A stretch of DNA of 64,000 bases from Emticicia sp. 21SJ11W-3 (GCF_024138715.1 NZ_CP092074.1:2356001-2420000); one strand, 5' to 3'. Shown: positions 52,447 through 61,122, counted from the first letter of the stretch. Made by a program: numbers and translations. Notes: generated from the sequence alone by a model not told the origin.

Positions 52447-53745
52447 ATGATGCTGTGGTTATACTTTATCTGGTGGTTTATGTTTGCAGGGCAGCAGTCT
52501 GGCTCAAAAACCTATTATGTAAGTGATACCGGGAATGATGCAAACGACGGGCTAAGTATAAAAACAGCCTGGAAAAGTATAGCAAGAGTAAACGAAACCA
52601 TATTTAAGCCAGCAGACAGCTTATTATTTGAAGGCGGAAAGGTATTTAATGGAACCTTACAACTGGATAGCCTTGATGGTGGCAATGCCGGAAGTTTAAT
52701 GATAATTGGCAGTTATGGTGGTAAAAAGGCGATTATTAATGCCGGAGTTAACGGTGGATTTTTTGCTCATAATACTCAGGGTATCAGGCTTGAAAATCTG
52801 GTTTTTGTCGGAAACGGTGTAGATAAAAACAAGCAGAATGGCATTGAATTTTACAACGGTTACGCATCAAAATGGTTAAGTTCTATTGAAATTGATGGTT
52901 GCGAGGTAAAAGGGTTTCATAAGTATGGCCTCCTGATTATAGGCGACAAAAGCGATTCCACCGGCTATAGAAATGTAAAAATAACACATACCATTGTTCA
53001 TGAAAACGGTGAAGCAGGTATGGCATCATTAGGTAAATATCCGGCAATTCCGCACAAAAACTTCTATCTGGCACATAACAAGGCATATCATAACAAAGGC
53101 ATTTTAAGCAAAACAAACAATCATTCAGGCAATGGCATTGTAATGGCCGGCATTGATGGCCTATTGATAGAGCAATGTGAAGCATACGAAAATGGGGCAG
53201 ATAACAGATGCACCGACGGCGGGCCTGTGGGCATTTGGCTATGGGCTTGCAAAAATGGCATTATTCAGAATTGCGAGTCTCATCATAACCATGCCGGAAT
53301 GACCAAAGATGGGGGAGGTTTTGATATTGACGGTGGGGCGTCAGATTGTGTTATCAGAAATTGCTACTCCCACGATAACGAAGGTGCAGGATATCTGCTG
53401 GCTCAATTTGATTGCCCGCTCAAATTCAGCCGTAATAAAATTATCAATAATGTAAGCCGTAATGATGGTCTGAAAAACAATTACGGCAGTATTACCTTAT
53501 GGGGGCAAAATGCCCAAAACAGTGTAAACAATAGCATTATAAGTGGTAATAAATGCTTTGTGGAGGCAAAAGGCGTTAAGAACGGAAAACCCTGTGGCGT
53601 TCGTTTGTCGGGTTCTTATTTTAATGTTGTAAAGTTGTACAATAATTACTTTGAGATTGCAAAAAATGCCCGATACATTAATGCAGATACAGAAGTAAGT
53701 GCTGCAAGTGTACACTTTAAAAACAACAAACTTAAACAAAAGTAG
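52447..53745 (+). CDS. secreted right-handed parallel beta-helix protein
   Basis: The 432-residue protein has a hydrophobic N-terminal signal (MMLWLYFIWWFMFAG) and then YYVSDTGNDANDGLS, the usual N-cap of beta-helix carbohydrate-active proteins. Successive parallel-beta coils follow (for example IEQCEAYENG, IIQNCESHHNH, VIRNCYSHDNE), ending near residue 425. Such folds are found in polysaccharide lyases and glycan-binding proteins. I see no family-specific catalytic motif and do not assign a substrate. An ATG at 52450 is equally possible. Confidence 0.8.
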   Translation: MMLWLYFIWWFMFAGQQSGSKTYYVSDTGNDANDGLSIKTAWKSIARVNETIFKPADSLLFEGGKVFNGTLQLDSLDGGNAGSLMIIGSYGGKKAIINAGVNGGFFAHNTQGIRLENLVFVGNGVDKNKQNGIEFYNGYASKWLSSIEIDGCEVKGFHKYGLLIIGDKSDSTGYRNVKITHTIVHENGEAGMASLGKYPAIPHKNFYLAHNKAYHNKGILSKTNNHSGNGIVMAGIDGLLIEQCEAYENGADNRCTDGGPVGIWLWACKNGIIQNCESHHNHAGMTKDGGGFDIDGGASDCVIRNCYSHDNEGAGYLLAQFDCPLKFSRNKIINNVSRNDGLKNNYGSITLWGQNAQNSVNNSIISGNKCFVEAKGVKNGKPCGVRLSGSYFNVVKLYNNYFEIAKNARYINADTEVSAASVHFKNNKLKQK

Positions 53746-53749
53746 TGTT

Positions 53750-54967
53750 ATGAAATACCGTTTATTATGTCTGGTAGCTTTAGTCTGGGCTCAATCATAC
53801 GCCCAGAAAAAAACCACAGATGCATATTTTCCTGCTTACAATAACTGGCTGCAAAAAAAGCCTGCAGAACTGGGCCTGAACGGAGCAAAACTGGCAGATG
53901 CCATCAACTTTGCCGTAGCGAATGAGTCAAAGAATCCGCGAAATATGGAGGTGTCGCATTACCAGAGCTTTGGTAAAGAACCATTCGGCTTTGCTATTGG
54001 TCCATTTGCCGAAAGGGGTGCACCCACCGGGCTTATTATCTACAAAGGGTATATAATTGCCCAGTGGGGCGAGCCTGACAGATGCGACATGACCCACAGC
54101 GTAACCAAGAGTTTTCTTTCAACAGTGGTTGGGCTGGCCGTTGACAAGGGATTGATAAAAAATGTAAATGACACGGTAGCCCCTTATGTGCCACCTATTG
54201 AAACTTATGGACAACCTGTAAGCCGCCCGGCAGATGATTTTGGTAAGCCTGAATTAATAAACCTGTTTGATACCCCTCATAACAAAACCATTACCTGGGA
54301 TGCCCTTTTAAGACAAACCAGCGATTGGGAAGGAACGCTTTGGGGAAAACCCGACTGGGCAGACCGGCCAGATAAAGATGCAGCGCTATGGCAGGGCAGA
54401 CCCAGACACAAGCCAGGCTCGGTTTATGAATATAATGATGTACGGGTAAATGTGCTTTCGCTGGCGGCGCTGAGTGTATGGCGCAAACCATTGCCGCAGG
54501 TGCTGAAAGAACAGATAATGGATAAAATTGGGGCATCAAATACCTGGCGATGGACCGGCTACCGAAATTCGTGGGTAGTTTTGGACGGACAAGCCGTGCA
54601 ATCGGTAAGTGGTGGAGGGCATTGGGGAGGCGGAATGTTTATTAATGCCTATGATATGGCCCGCTTTGGCCTTTTGACATTGCATAGAGGCAAATGGAAC
54701 GGCCAGCAGTTGTTATCTGAAAACTGGGTAAAACAGGCATTGACTCCAACCACGGCCGAACCAACTTATGGCTATATGAACTGGTTTCTGAACACCGATA
54801 AAAAGTTATTACCAAGTGCCGCTGCCAATGCGTTTTATCATCTGGGTAACGGTACCAACATGGTTTATGTAGACCCTGACCACGAGCTGGTAATGGTAAC
54901 CCGCTGGATAAGCACCAATGCCATGGATGGATTGGTGAAAAGAGTTTTGGAAGCCTTTAATATGTAA
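53750..54967 (+). CDS. secreted serine hydrolase, beta-lactamase class C-like
   Basis: The 405-residue protein has a signal peptide (MKYRLLCLVALVWAQSYAQ). Its penicillin-binding-fold motifs are the nucleophile SxxK in SVTKSFLSTVVG, Tyr-x-Asn in YEYNDVR, and a C-terminal GHWGGGMF-type region. The family includes esterases and peptidases as well as beta-lactamases, and the neighbours suggest an esterase or amidase role. The frame opens at 53699 inside the previous gene; the ATG at 53750 is 5 bp after its stop and gives the signal peptide. Confidence 0.85.
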   Translation: MKYRLLCLVALVWAQSYAQKKTTDAYFPAYNNWLQKKPAELGLNGAKLADAINFAVANESKNPRNMEVSHYQSFGKEPFGFAIGPFAERGAPTGLIIYKGYIIAQWGEPDRCDMTHSVTKSFLSTVVGLAVDKGLIKNVNDTVAPYVPPIETYGQPVSRPADDFGKPELINLFDTPHNKTITWDALLRQTSDWEGTLWGKPDWADRPDKDAALWQGRPRHKPGSVYEYNDVRVNVLSLAALSVWRKPLPQVLKEQIMDKIGASNTWRWTGYRNSWVVLDGQAVQSVSGGGHWGGGMFINAYDMARFGLLTLHRGKWNGQQLLSENWVKQALTPTTAEPTYGYMNWFLNTDKKLLPSAAANAFYHLGNGTNMVYVDPDHELVMVTRWISTNAMDGLVKRVLEAFNM

Positions 54968-54993
54968 TTAACTTTTCAATTCTACTAACATCA

Positions 54994-55509
54994 ATGGAGC
55001 AAAAAATAAATAAATTAAAAGGTAGAGATTCGCCATCCGATATAACAAATCTTGAAAGGGCAGTTAGTCTCTGCAATATTGCAATGTTTACTATTGATTT
55101 ACAACTTAGACGTTTAAACTCTGAAGAGCCTGAGGATAGAGTTTTTTTATATCGTCAGTTTGCTGATTTACATTTTATGATAGTGGCACTTATACGACTT
55201 AGAAGGGCGGCAATTATTGCTACGAATATTACTGATGTGTCTACCAAAATTAAAGAAGCCATTTCGTCTTTTGATAAAGCATTATATATGCTAAAAGATA
55301 TGCGTGATGTCCAAGAGCATATAGATGAATATGCAATCAATAAAGGGAATTTAAAAAAAATAGATAGGACACAATTACAGGTAGGTGTATTGACAAATAA
55401 TACAATTTATGAGTGGCTAGGCAAAACATTTGACGCTAATATAGCTCGTAGTGAAGCAGTTAAATTATATGAAGCAGTAAAAAAAGCGTTTGATGACTTT
55501 AGAGTTTAA
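54994..55509 (+). CDS. AT-rich orphan helical protein
   Basis: I do not recognise this 171-residue protein. It is predicted mostly alpha-helical (LERAVSLCNIAMFTIDLQLR, VFLYRQFADLHFMIVALIRL, VKLYEAVKKAFDDFRV), has no signal peptide and is rich in Ile and Lys. The gene is visibly more AT-rich than its neighbours (AAA, ATT and TTA codons dominate), and both flanks are AT-rich too. It separates the serine hydrolase gene from the NIPSNAP gene and looks like a later insertion. Confidence 0.6.
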   Translation: MEQKINKLKGRDSPSDITNLERAVSLCNIAMFTIDLQLRRLNSEEPEDRVFLYRQFADLHFMIVALIRLRRAAIIATNITDVSTKIKEAISSFDKALYMLKDMRDVQEHIDEYAINKGNLKKIDRTQLQVGVLTNNTIYEWLGKTFDANIARSEAVKLYEAVKKAFDDFRV

Positions 55510-55577
55510 TAATAAGAGAAATCGTAACTTTAAAGAATAGCTTAATTCAACTAATTTATAATCTATTTAAATCTTCT

Positions 55578-56333
55578 ATGAAAATAACCTTTTTTAGTCT
55601 TCTATTGAACGTGTTTTGCCTTTCGAGCTTTGCCCAGAACGCAGGCAAGAAAGAAATTTACGAAATAAGAGAGTACGAAATGCGTTTCGGCTCTCCGGCG
55701 GCAAATTTTGAAAACTATTTAAAAAATGCCCTGATTCGAGCGCTAAACAGATTAGGTGTAAAAAACGTAGGCGTGTTTAAGGAAACCGGTAAATCTGAGC
55801 CGGCTAAAATTTATGTCATTATCCCTTATGCATCTATTGAACAATACGGCAGCATCAATGCACAGTTAAAATCAGATATTAAGTTTATGGAGGCAAGTGC
55901 CGAATATAATGCGCTTCTGCCTGAAAAAGCTCCTTATACCAGATTTACCTCTTCTCTGCTACTGGCTTTTGACGGCCTTCCGCAAATGATAAAACCCAAA
56001 GCCGAGCAAAGATTCTTTGAATTAAGAACCTACGAAAGTTTTTCGGAAGATGCTTCACGCCGGAAGATAAAGATGTTTAATGATGAAGAAATAAAGATTT
56101 TCTACAACACGAAATTGAATCCGGTTTTTTTCGGAGAAGTTATAGCCGGAGACCACCAGCCTTGTATCACCTATATGCTTACGTTTAAAAACATGGAAGA
56201 CAGAGACGCCAGCTGGAAAGCTTTCAGCGCCGATGCAGACTGGAAACGGGTAGCGCCAATGCCCGAATACGCCAATACGGTGTCTCGTATTATAAGAGTT
56301 TTTTTAGAACCAACCGCTTATTCACAAATTTAA
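55578..56333 (+). CDS. exported NIPSNAP-family protein
   Basis: The 251-residue protein has a signal peptide (MKITFFSLLLNVFCLSSFAQ) and two NIPSNAP-like half-domains. The first starts at YEIREYEMRFGSPAANFENY and the second at RFFELRTYESFSEDASRRKI. The fold is a ferredoxin-like dimeric alpha/beta barrel. Bacterial exported members often occur with sugar-catabolic enzymes, but their activity is unknown. Its stop is 4 bp before the next ATG, so the two genes are probably one transcript. Confidence 0.82.
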   Translation: MKITFFSLLLNVFCLSSFAQNAGKKEIYEIREYEMRFGSPAANFENYLKNALIRALNRLGVKNVGVFKETGKSEPAKIYVIIPYASIEQYGSINAQLKSDIKFMEASAEYNALLPEKAPYTRFTSSLLLAFDGLPQMIKPKAEQRFFELRTYESFSEDASRRKIKMFNDEEIKIFYNTKLNPVFFGEVIAGDHQPCITYMLTFKNMEDRDASWKAFSADADWKRVAPMPEYANTVSRIIRVFLEPTAYSQI

Positions 56334-56337
56334 CTGA

Positions 56338-57333
56338 ATGAAAACCGTTTTCTCTATTATTGCAGGGCTTTCAATAGCTTTGCAGGTAAATGCTCAGAAT
56401 CCTACCTATGCAGAAAGACTGGGTTACCCCAAAGGAGCCAAAGTAATTATTATGCATGTTGATGACGTAGGGATGTCGTACGACTCAAACATCGGCGCTA
56501 TCAAAGCTATGGAAGAAGGAGTGGCTAATTCGCTGAGTGTAATGATGCCTTGCCCCTGGGTACCAGGCTTTGTACATTATATGAAGCAACATCCTAAAAC
56601 AGATGCCGGGTTACACCTGACACTCACCTCAGAATGGAAAGACTACCGCTGGGCACCATTGGCCGGTAAAGCTGCCGTACCGAATCTGGTAGATGAAGAA
56701 GGCGCAATGTGGCGCAATGTACAAAGTACAGCTACGCATGCATCGGCCGATGATATTGAAAAGGAAATCAGAAGCCAGCTGGACAGAGCCCGGACAATGG
56801 GTTTTGAACCCACACACATGGACTCGCACATGGGTACACTCTTTGCCAGACCTGATTTTCTGGAGCGTTACCTGAAAATAGGTATGGAACAAAAAATACC
56901 GGTGATGTTTCCGGGAGGGCACGATTACATGATAAGAAAAGAAATCGGAAACCTGGGCCTTCAACTTGGGCAGGCACAGGCAATAGGTAAAAAATTATGG
57001 GATGCCGGGCTACCCGTGCTTGACGATTTACACAACGTTAGTTATGAGTGGAATCAGTACAAGAATCAGAAAGTAAGCGACGAAGTATTGCAGAAATACA
57101 AAACCCAGAAATACATTGAGTCGTTTAAAGACCTTCAACCGGGTGTAACGATGGTTATTATGCATTGTACGGCCACAACCGAGGTTTTTGAACACATTTC
57201 AGACTCCGGCAATAACCGCAGAGGAGATTTACTGGCCATGCTTGATCCTGCGCTTAAGAAGTACATACAGGATAACGGCATAATAATGACCACCTGGAGA
57301 GAATTGAAAGAAAGAAGAGATAAAGTGAAATAA
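56338..57333 (+). CDS. exported YdjC/ChbG-type carbohydrate deacetylase
   Basis: The 331-residue protein has a signal peptide (MKTVFSIIAGLSIALQVNAQ). The YdjC/ChbG domain has HVDDVGMSYDSN near residue 38 (metal and catalytic Asp residues), GLHLTLTSEW with the metal His, and THMDSHMGTLF with a further His. Family members remove acetyl groups from oligosaccharides such as diacetylchitobiose. An exported copy is unusual compared with cytoplasmic ChbG, and suggests action on external or periplasmic sugars. A strong terminator follows. Confidence 0.85.
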   Translation: MKTVFSIIAGLSIALQVNAQNPTYAERLGYPKGAKVIIMHVDDVGMSYDSNIGAIKAMEEGVANSLSVMMPCPWVPGFVHYMKQHPKTDAGLHLTLTSEWKDYRWAPLAGKAAVPNLVDEEGAMWRNVQSTATHASADDIEKEIRSQLDRARTMGFEPTHMDSHMGTLFARPDFLERYLKIGMEQKIPVMFPGGHDYMIRKEIGNLGLQLGQAQAIGKKLWDAGLPVLDDLHNVSYEWNQYKNQKVSDEVLQKYKTQKYIESFKDLQPGVTMVIMHCTATTEVFEHISDSGNNRRGDLLAMLDPALKKYIQDNGIIMTTWRELKERRDKVK

Positions 57334-57342
57334 TGACAAAAT

Positions 57343-57376
57343 AAAGTCCCGGCAGGAAAAACTCTACCGGGACTTT
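57343..57376. terminator. intrinsic terminator between convergent genes
   Basis: AAAGTCCCGG (57343-57352) pairs with CCGGGACTTT (57367-57376). A short T run follows on the plus strand and an A-rich stretch precedes it, so it may work in both directions. It ends the accessory cluster. Confidence 0.75.
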
Positions 57377-57387
57377 TGCATTCTTAC

Positions 57388-57885
57388 TTAAAACTTCACT
57401 GTGCCATAAGCACTTTCATCAGTATATTCTTTTCCGGTTACGATACTGCTTAACATTTTAATGCCCACAATTATTTTGTTTGATGCGCTATCCCAATACT
57501 CGGCTTCATGAGCCATTACCCTTATCAGGGTTAGATTCGGGTCATCCTTTCCTTCCGGAAACCATGCTTTGGCAAAGGGTGTCCAGAACTCATCAATTTT
57601 CTTTTGGTCGTCTACCTGCTCAGCTTCACCCATAATACACACATAAGTATTATCAGAAGGCGATGAATAACAGACACACACATGGGCATTTGACTTTATT
57701 TCATCAATTTTACCCGAGTCTTTTGCGGTCAGAAACCAGATATTTCCCTCTTCATCCATACCTTGCGTTGCCATGGGTCTGCTTCTGATATGCCCATTAT
57801 CATCATTCGTACATAGCATGGCAAACTTAATATCTTTCACCATCTCACGTATATCCTGGCGGGTTTTTGTCTCCATATTATTCAT
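57388..57885 (-). CDS. pyridoxamine 5'-phosphate oxidase-family protein
   Basis: The 165-residue protein matches the general stress protein 26 branch of the FMN-binding split-barrel family: FAMLCTNDDNGHIRSRPMA, IWFLTAKDSGKIDEI and VCVCYSSPSDNTYVCIMGEA are the typical strands. These proteins bind FMN or related flavins; an exact reaction is rarely known. It lies alone between convergent and divergent neighbours. Confidence 0.82.
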   Translation of the reverse strand: MNNMETKTRQDIREMVKDIKFAMLCTNDDNGHIRSRPMATQGMDEEGNIWFLTAKDSGKIDEIKSNAHVCVCYSSPSDNTYVCIMGEAEQVDDQKKIDEFWTPFAKAWFPEGKDDPNLTLIRVMAHEAEYWDSASNKIIVGIKMLSSIVTGKEYTDESAYGTVKF

Positions 57886-58133
57886 CGTATTAAAGTCGTT
57901 TGGTTCAGCGGTATTTGAATTAAAAAACGCGTTCCAGCGCTATTAAATGCGGATTTAAGTCACAGAAGCAATCGGTGAGGAGAGAAATCAACAGTATGTC
58001 GGGTAATTTAATTCTCCGGTTTTATGATTATGCTTAAAATCATACTGTGGTATGACTTTTTTCTTTCTTCGGATTAGAATTTATTCCCAATTTCACAGAA
58101 AGTTAAAGCCAAAGATAAAAAACATTTATTCCC

Positions 58134-58601
58134 ATGAACAAGCTAAATGAAGAAGCATTGAGAAGCCTGAAACAACTCCGGGAAATTAATACTGTGAGAG
58201 CCAAGGGGTATCAGAAAGCTGTGGATATGACTAAGAACGGAAGTTCAAAAAAGTACTTCGAGGTCAAAATAAACGAGAGCAAATCTCTTAGTGAGTTTAT
58301 TGACCGCTCGCTTGAAATTGTAAACGAGCCTGAAAGTAACCTACGTAAGCTGGAAGAAGACAAACTGCATCAATCGCAGTTTTATTACACAATGGCTGCA
58401 TCGTCTACAAACCCGCGTACAGTGGCGGTTTCATGCCAGTTGGGTGATAAATTTGCAGAAAAAGCCTATGCTTCGGCTCTTAGCGTACTTCAACTGTTAT
58501 CATGGCCTGAAGTAAAAAGCGTTCTTGATGTGCATGTTTCAAATCTGAGAAAATCGTTTGAATCAACACAAGAGGCATTTGATCTGGCTTTTATCTATTG
58601 A
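58134..58601 (+). CDS. ferritin-like DUF2383 protein
   Basis: The 155-residue protein is a probable four-helix bundle: LKQLREINTVRAKGYQKAV is the first helix, FEVKINESKSLSEFIDRSL the second, and two more follow. It resembles the DUF2383/PA2169 family, but the di-iron ligands of true ferritins are not clear. The stop overlaps the TTG of the next open frame; the likely ATG of the next gene is 41 bp further on. Confidence 0.6.
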   Translation: MNKLNEEALRSLKQLREINTVRAKGYQKAVDMTKNGSSKKYFEVKINESKSLSEFIDRSLEIVNEPESNLRKLEEDKLHQSQFYYTMAASSTNPRTVAVSCQLGDKFAEKAYASALSVLQLLSWPEVKSVLDVHVSNLRKSFESTQEAFDLAFIY

Positions 58602-58642
58602 TAAGCACAAATTACACAACCACACAATTACTGAATAACTGC

Positions 58643-59845
58643 ATGGATCTTAGAACTGAATCGCCGTTCTGGCTGATGAAGAACGGCATCGTACGCTCAT
58701 ATCCTTCCTTAAAACAATCGTGTACTATTGACGTGGCCATTCTGGGCGGAGGTATTACCGGCGCTTTAATTGCCTATCATCTCACCAAAGCAGGCATTTC
58801 TTCAATCATGCTCGACAAACGAAAAATTGGTATGGGTAGTACCTGCGCCAGCACCTGTTTGTTACAATACGAAATTGATACGCCTTTGGGCGAGCTGAGC
58901 CGGCTTGTTGGAAAAAAGAAAGCAGAGCAAAGCTACCTGATGTGTATTGAAGCCATTGATAAAATTCATGCAATTACGAAGTCTTTTAAAGCAGACGTAG
59001 GTTTTAGTTATAAAAAAAGTTTTTACTATGCTTCAAAAGAAAAAGATGCAGAGGAAATCAGGTCTGAGTATGCGTTAAGAAAAGAGATAGGCATTGAACT
59101 GGATATACTTGAACGAGACGATATAAAGGCACTTTTCCCATTTGAGGCGCCAGCCGGCCTGATGTCGGCAGCCGGTGCGCAAATAGACGCGTACAGTTTT
59201 ACACATGAGCTACTCAATCAATCAATTAAAAACGGGCTCGGGGTTTTTGATAACACAGAGGTTGTAGAAATAAACCAAAGCAAGGCAGGAGTAGAACTGA
59301 AAACCAACTACGGTGAAACCGTAAAGGCTAAAACACTGATAATTGCCTGTGGGTATGAGTCGCAGGCTTATGTACCCAAAAAAGTAGTGGATTTTAACTC
59401 TTCTTTTGCCATTGTGAGCGAGCCAATTGAAAACCCAACCCTATGGCATGAGAACTGTCTAATTTGGGAAACGGCCCGCCCGTATTTGTATATCAGAACT
59501 ACAGATGACGGCCGGATATTGGTAGGCGGAAAAGATGAACCTTTTTATAATCCGGAAAAAAGAGACAGGATGACAACAAAAAAAGGCAAGCTTTTGAAAG
59601 AGGCCTTTATGAAAAAGTTTCCGGATATTGATTTCAGAACTGACTTTTGCTGGTCTGGCACCTTTGCCGAAACCAAAGACGGGCTTCCGTATATTGGTAC
59701 TATTGCCGGGCAACCAAATACTTACTATGCGCTTGGTTTTGGTGGCAACGGTATTGTGTTCAGCCAGATAGCAGCAGAGATGATTAAAGACAAAATGTTA
59801 GGTAAAAAGCATGAAGGACACGAAATCTTCAAGTTTACGCGATAA
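58643..59845 (+). CDS. DAO-type FAD-dependent oxidoreductase
   Basis: The 400-residue protein has an N-terminal FAD motif (ILGGGITGALIAYHLTKAG) and a C-terminal GFGGNGIVFSQIAAEMI that closes the FAD site, as in D-amino-acid oxidase/glycine oxidase relatives. Substrate is unknown. The ATG at 58643 (MDLRTESPFWLMKNG) is chosen; the frame continues to a TTG at 58598 that overlaps the upstream stop. A strong terminator follows at 59938. Confidence 0.85.
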   Translation: MDLRTESPFWLMKNGIVRSYPSLKQSCTIDVAILGGGITGALIAYHLTKAGISSIMLDKRKIGMGSTCASTCLLQYEIDTPLGELSRLVGKKKAEQSYLMCIEAIDKIHAITKSFKADVGFSYKKSFYYASKEKDAEEIRSEYALRKEIGIELDILERDDIKALFPFEAPAGLMSAAGAQIDAYSFTHELLNQSIKNGLGVFDNTEVVEINQSKAGVELKTNYGETVKAKTLIIACGYESQAYVPKKVVDFNSSFAIVSEPIENPTLWHENCLIWETARPYLYIRTTDDGRILVGGKDEPFYNPEKRDRMTTKKGKLLKEAFMKKFPDIDFRTDFCWSGTFAETKDGLPYIGTIAGQPNTYYALGFGGNGIVFSQIAAEMIKDKMLGKKHEGHEIFKFTR

Positions 59846-59937
59846 GATAAAAATGGTATTTTATCAGTGCCCGTCATTGCAATAATAACTTAGTAATTAT
59901 ATACAAATGAGCCTTTTAATGACTGATGGTTGAACAT

Positions 59938-59977
59938 AAAAAAAGCGGGGTTTTCAAAAGAAAACCCCGCTTTTTTG
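59938..59977. terminator. strong bidirectional intrinsic terminator
   Basis: A 17-bp perfect stem, AAAAAAGCGGGGTTTTC (59939-59955) with GAAAACCCCGCTTTTTT (59960-59976), encloses an AAAA loop. It has T runs on both strands. It ends the oxidoreductase transcript. Confidence 0.9.
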
Positions 59978-60030
59978 GGCTTAATTACCCATTTAAAGTA
60001 TAATTGTGCAGATTTGGATTTATTTTTTTT

Positions 60031-60092
60031 GTGCGAATTCAGTAAGCGATTTTATATATTGTGTGAATTTAAGTAGCTATTATAAATCTATT
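60031..60092. repeat. imperfect 30-bp tandem repeat
   Basis: GTGCGAATTC starts copy 1 at 60031 and GTGTGAATTT starts copy 2 at 60061. The copies continue AGTAAGCGATT and AAGTAGCTATT, with one small shift. No function is visible. Confidence 0.35.
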
Positions 60093-60163
60093 ATAAGATT
60101 TATAAATGACTTTTAATTGTGCAATTACGAATTTTTATAAAACATCGCTGAAAAATTAAAACA

Positions 60164-60189
60164 AGGGGTATAACAAAAACTATACCCCT
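60164..60189 (-). terminator. probable terminator of the 11-mer-repeat gene
   Basis: AGGGGTATA (60164-60172) pairs with TATACCCCT (60181-60189). On the minus strand T-rich sequence follows. It lies 42 bp after the stop of the gene at 60232. Confidence 0.55.
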
Positions 60190-60231
60190 GTTTGACTTTC
60201 ACAACCACTATAGAATCCACGATTAATATGA

Positions 60232-60525
60232 TTAACTAAGCCAGCTTTTAACTTTATCTTTCGCTTCTTTGGCTTTGTCAGACACTTTATCGCCTAAATC
60301 ATCAGCTTTTTCTTTTGTTTTTTCCCAGGCCTCAGAGGCCTCCTGTTTGGTTTCCGACCACTTGTCTTTTACGTTTTCTTTGGTTTCAGACCACTTTTCC
60401 TTAGCGTTTTCGCTGGTGTCTTCCAATTTCTCCTTTGAATCCTCATAAGCGTTTGCAGCTTTATCTTTCAGATTTTCAGCGGTATCTTTTACTTTATCTT
60501 TTAACTCTTCTCTTTCAGTTTTCAT
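60232..60525 (-). CDS. LEA-like protein of tandem 11-residue repeats
   Basis: The 97-residue protein is made of eight tandem 11-mers from residue 7 to 94: ELKDKVKDTAE, NLKDKAANAYE, DSKEKLEDTSE, NAKEKWSETKE, NVKDKWSETKQ, EASEAWEKTKE, KADDLGDKVSD and KAKEAKDKVKS, then WLS. The pattern is of hydrophilic amphipathic helix, as in group 3 LEA proteins, which protect membranes or proteins during desiccation or freezing. There is no signal peptide. It is 28 bp after the small membrane protein gene, and the two may act together. Confidence 0.75.
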   Translation of the reverse strand: MKTEREELKDKVKDTAENLKDKAANAYEDSKEKLEDTSENAKEKWSETKENVKDKWSETKQEASEAWEKTKEKADDLGDKVSDKAKEAKDKVKSWLS

Positions 60526-60553
60526 AGTCTTTGTGTTTTAATGATAAAAAAAA

Positions 60554-60808
60554 TTATTCAGCCTTAACGGTGTCGCTTTTTACTACTGCAGATGAATCCT
60601 GTGGACTAAGTGAACCGAATCTTCCACCTTTATCAGGACCCCCAACTGTAATAAACCCGCCAATCCAGGCTATTATTAAAAAAAACAGCACTAGCCCTAC
60701 AACCCAAAGTAACATTTTCTTTAGATTGAGATTTTTCTCTTCGTGTACCTGTTCTTCAACGTCTTTGTCGATTGGTTCGTTTTGATTGTTTTTGTCTGGT
60801 ATTTTCAT
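60554..60808 (-). CDS. small single-pass membrane protein
   Basis: I do not recognise this 84-residue protein. It has an acidic, Asn-rich cytoplasmic N terminus (to about 28), one membrane helix (MLLWVVGLVLFFLIIAWIGG, about 32-51), and a Gly/Ser-rich C-terminal tail (VGGPDKGGRFGSLSPQ). It is the gene just upstream of the 11-mer repeat gene on the same strand. The spacing suggests co-transcription. Confidence 0.55.
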   Translation of the reverse strand: MKIPDKNNQNEPIDKDVEEQVHEEKNLNLKKMLLWVVGLVLFFLIIAWIGGFITVGGPDKGGRFGSLSPQDSSAVVKSDTVKAE

Positions 60809-61122
60809 GGTTGCAGATTTAATGCTTCTTCAATCAAAAAAGCTATACCTACAAAAAAACCGGTTTTTTGAAGCTGGTTTGGGGTTGTAATTCCACACGA
60901 TGAGCAGCCGGACGAGGAAAATCGGCAACTTTTGCAATGGCCAGACGGCGAAGCTCACAGCTATTTTGTAAGTGAGATTGTTTAGAATTAAGCCTAAAGC
61001 CAGCACTGAAGAAGAGGCATGTGTATAAAATGCCTGAAAATGAAGCAAACCAGGCAATGATGAAGAAAAGAAGGCTGCCGGAAAACAGCAAGTACACGGC
61101 AGCCAGAAGTATAAGTTAGATG
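60809..61122. other. gap with a doubtful small membrane ORF
   Basis: The minus strand is open from a GTG at 61097 to 60849 (82 residues). It starts hydrophobic (YLLFSGSLLFFIIAWFASFS) and then turns polar. No ATG start and no family match support it, and overlapping frames exist on the same strand. It may be a real small membrane protein of the kind found next to the 60554 gene, but I leave it as undecided. Confidence 0.3.

Larger units (their letters stand above)
59846..60231. other. AT-rich non-coding region with terminators and repeats
   Basis: There is no supported gene in these 386 bp. The region contains a strong terminator (59938-59977), an imperfect 30-bp tandem repeat (60031-60092), a 9-bp inverted repeat TTATAAATC/GATTTATAA (60080-60105), and a second hairpin (60164-60189) that could end the minus-strand genes to the right. 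Confidence 0.5.

Noticed and set aside
54291-54539. 82-residue minus-strand frame in the serine hydrolase gene
   Set aside because: It is antisense to the conserved YxN region and the signal is explained by the plus-strand gene.
60849-61097. 82-residue GTG-start membrane-like frame
   Set aside because: It is hydrophobic only at the start, has no ATG and is contested by overlapping frames. It is kept only as a note in the gap entry.
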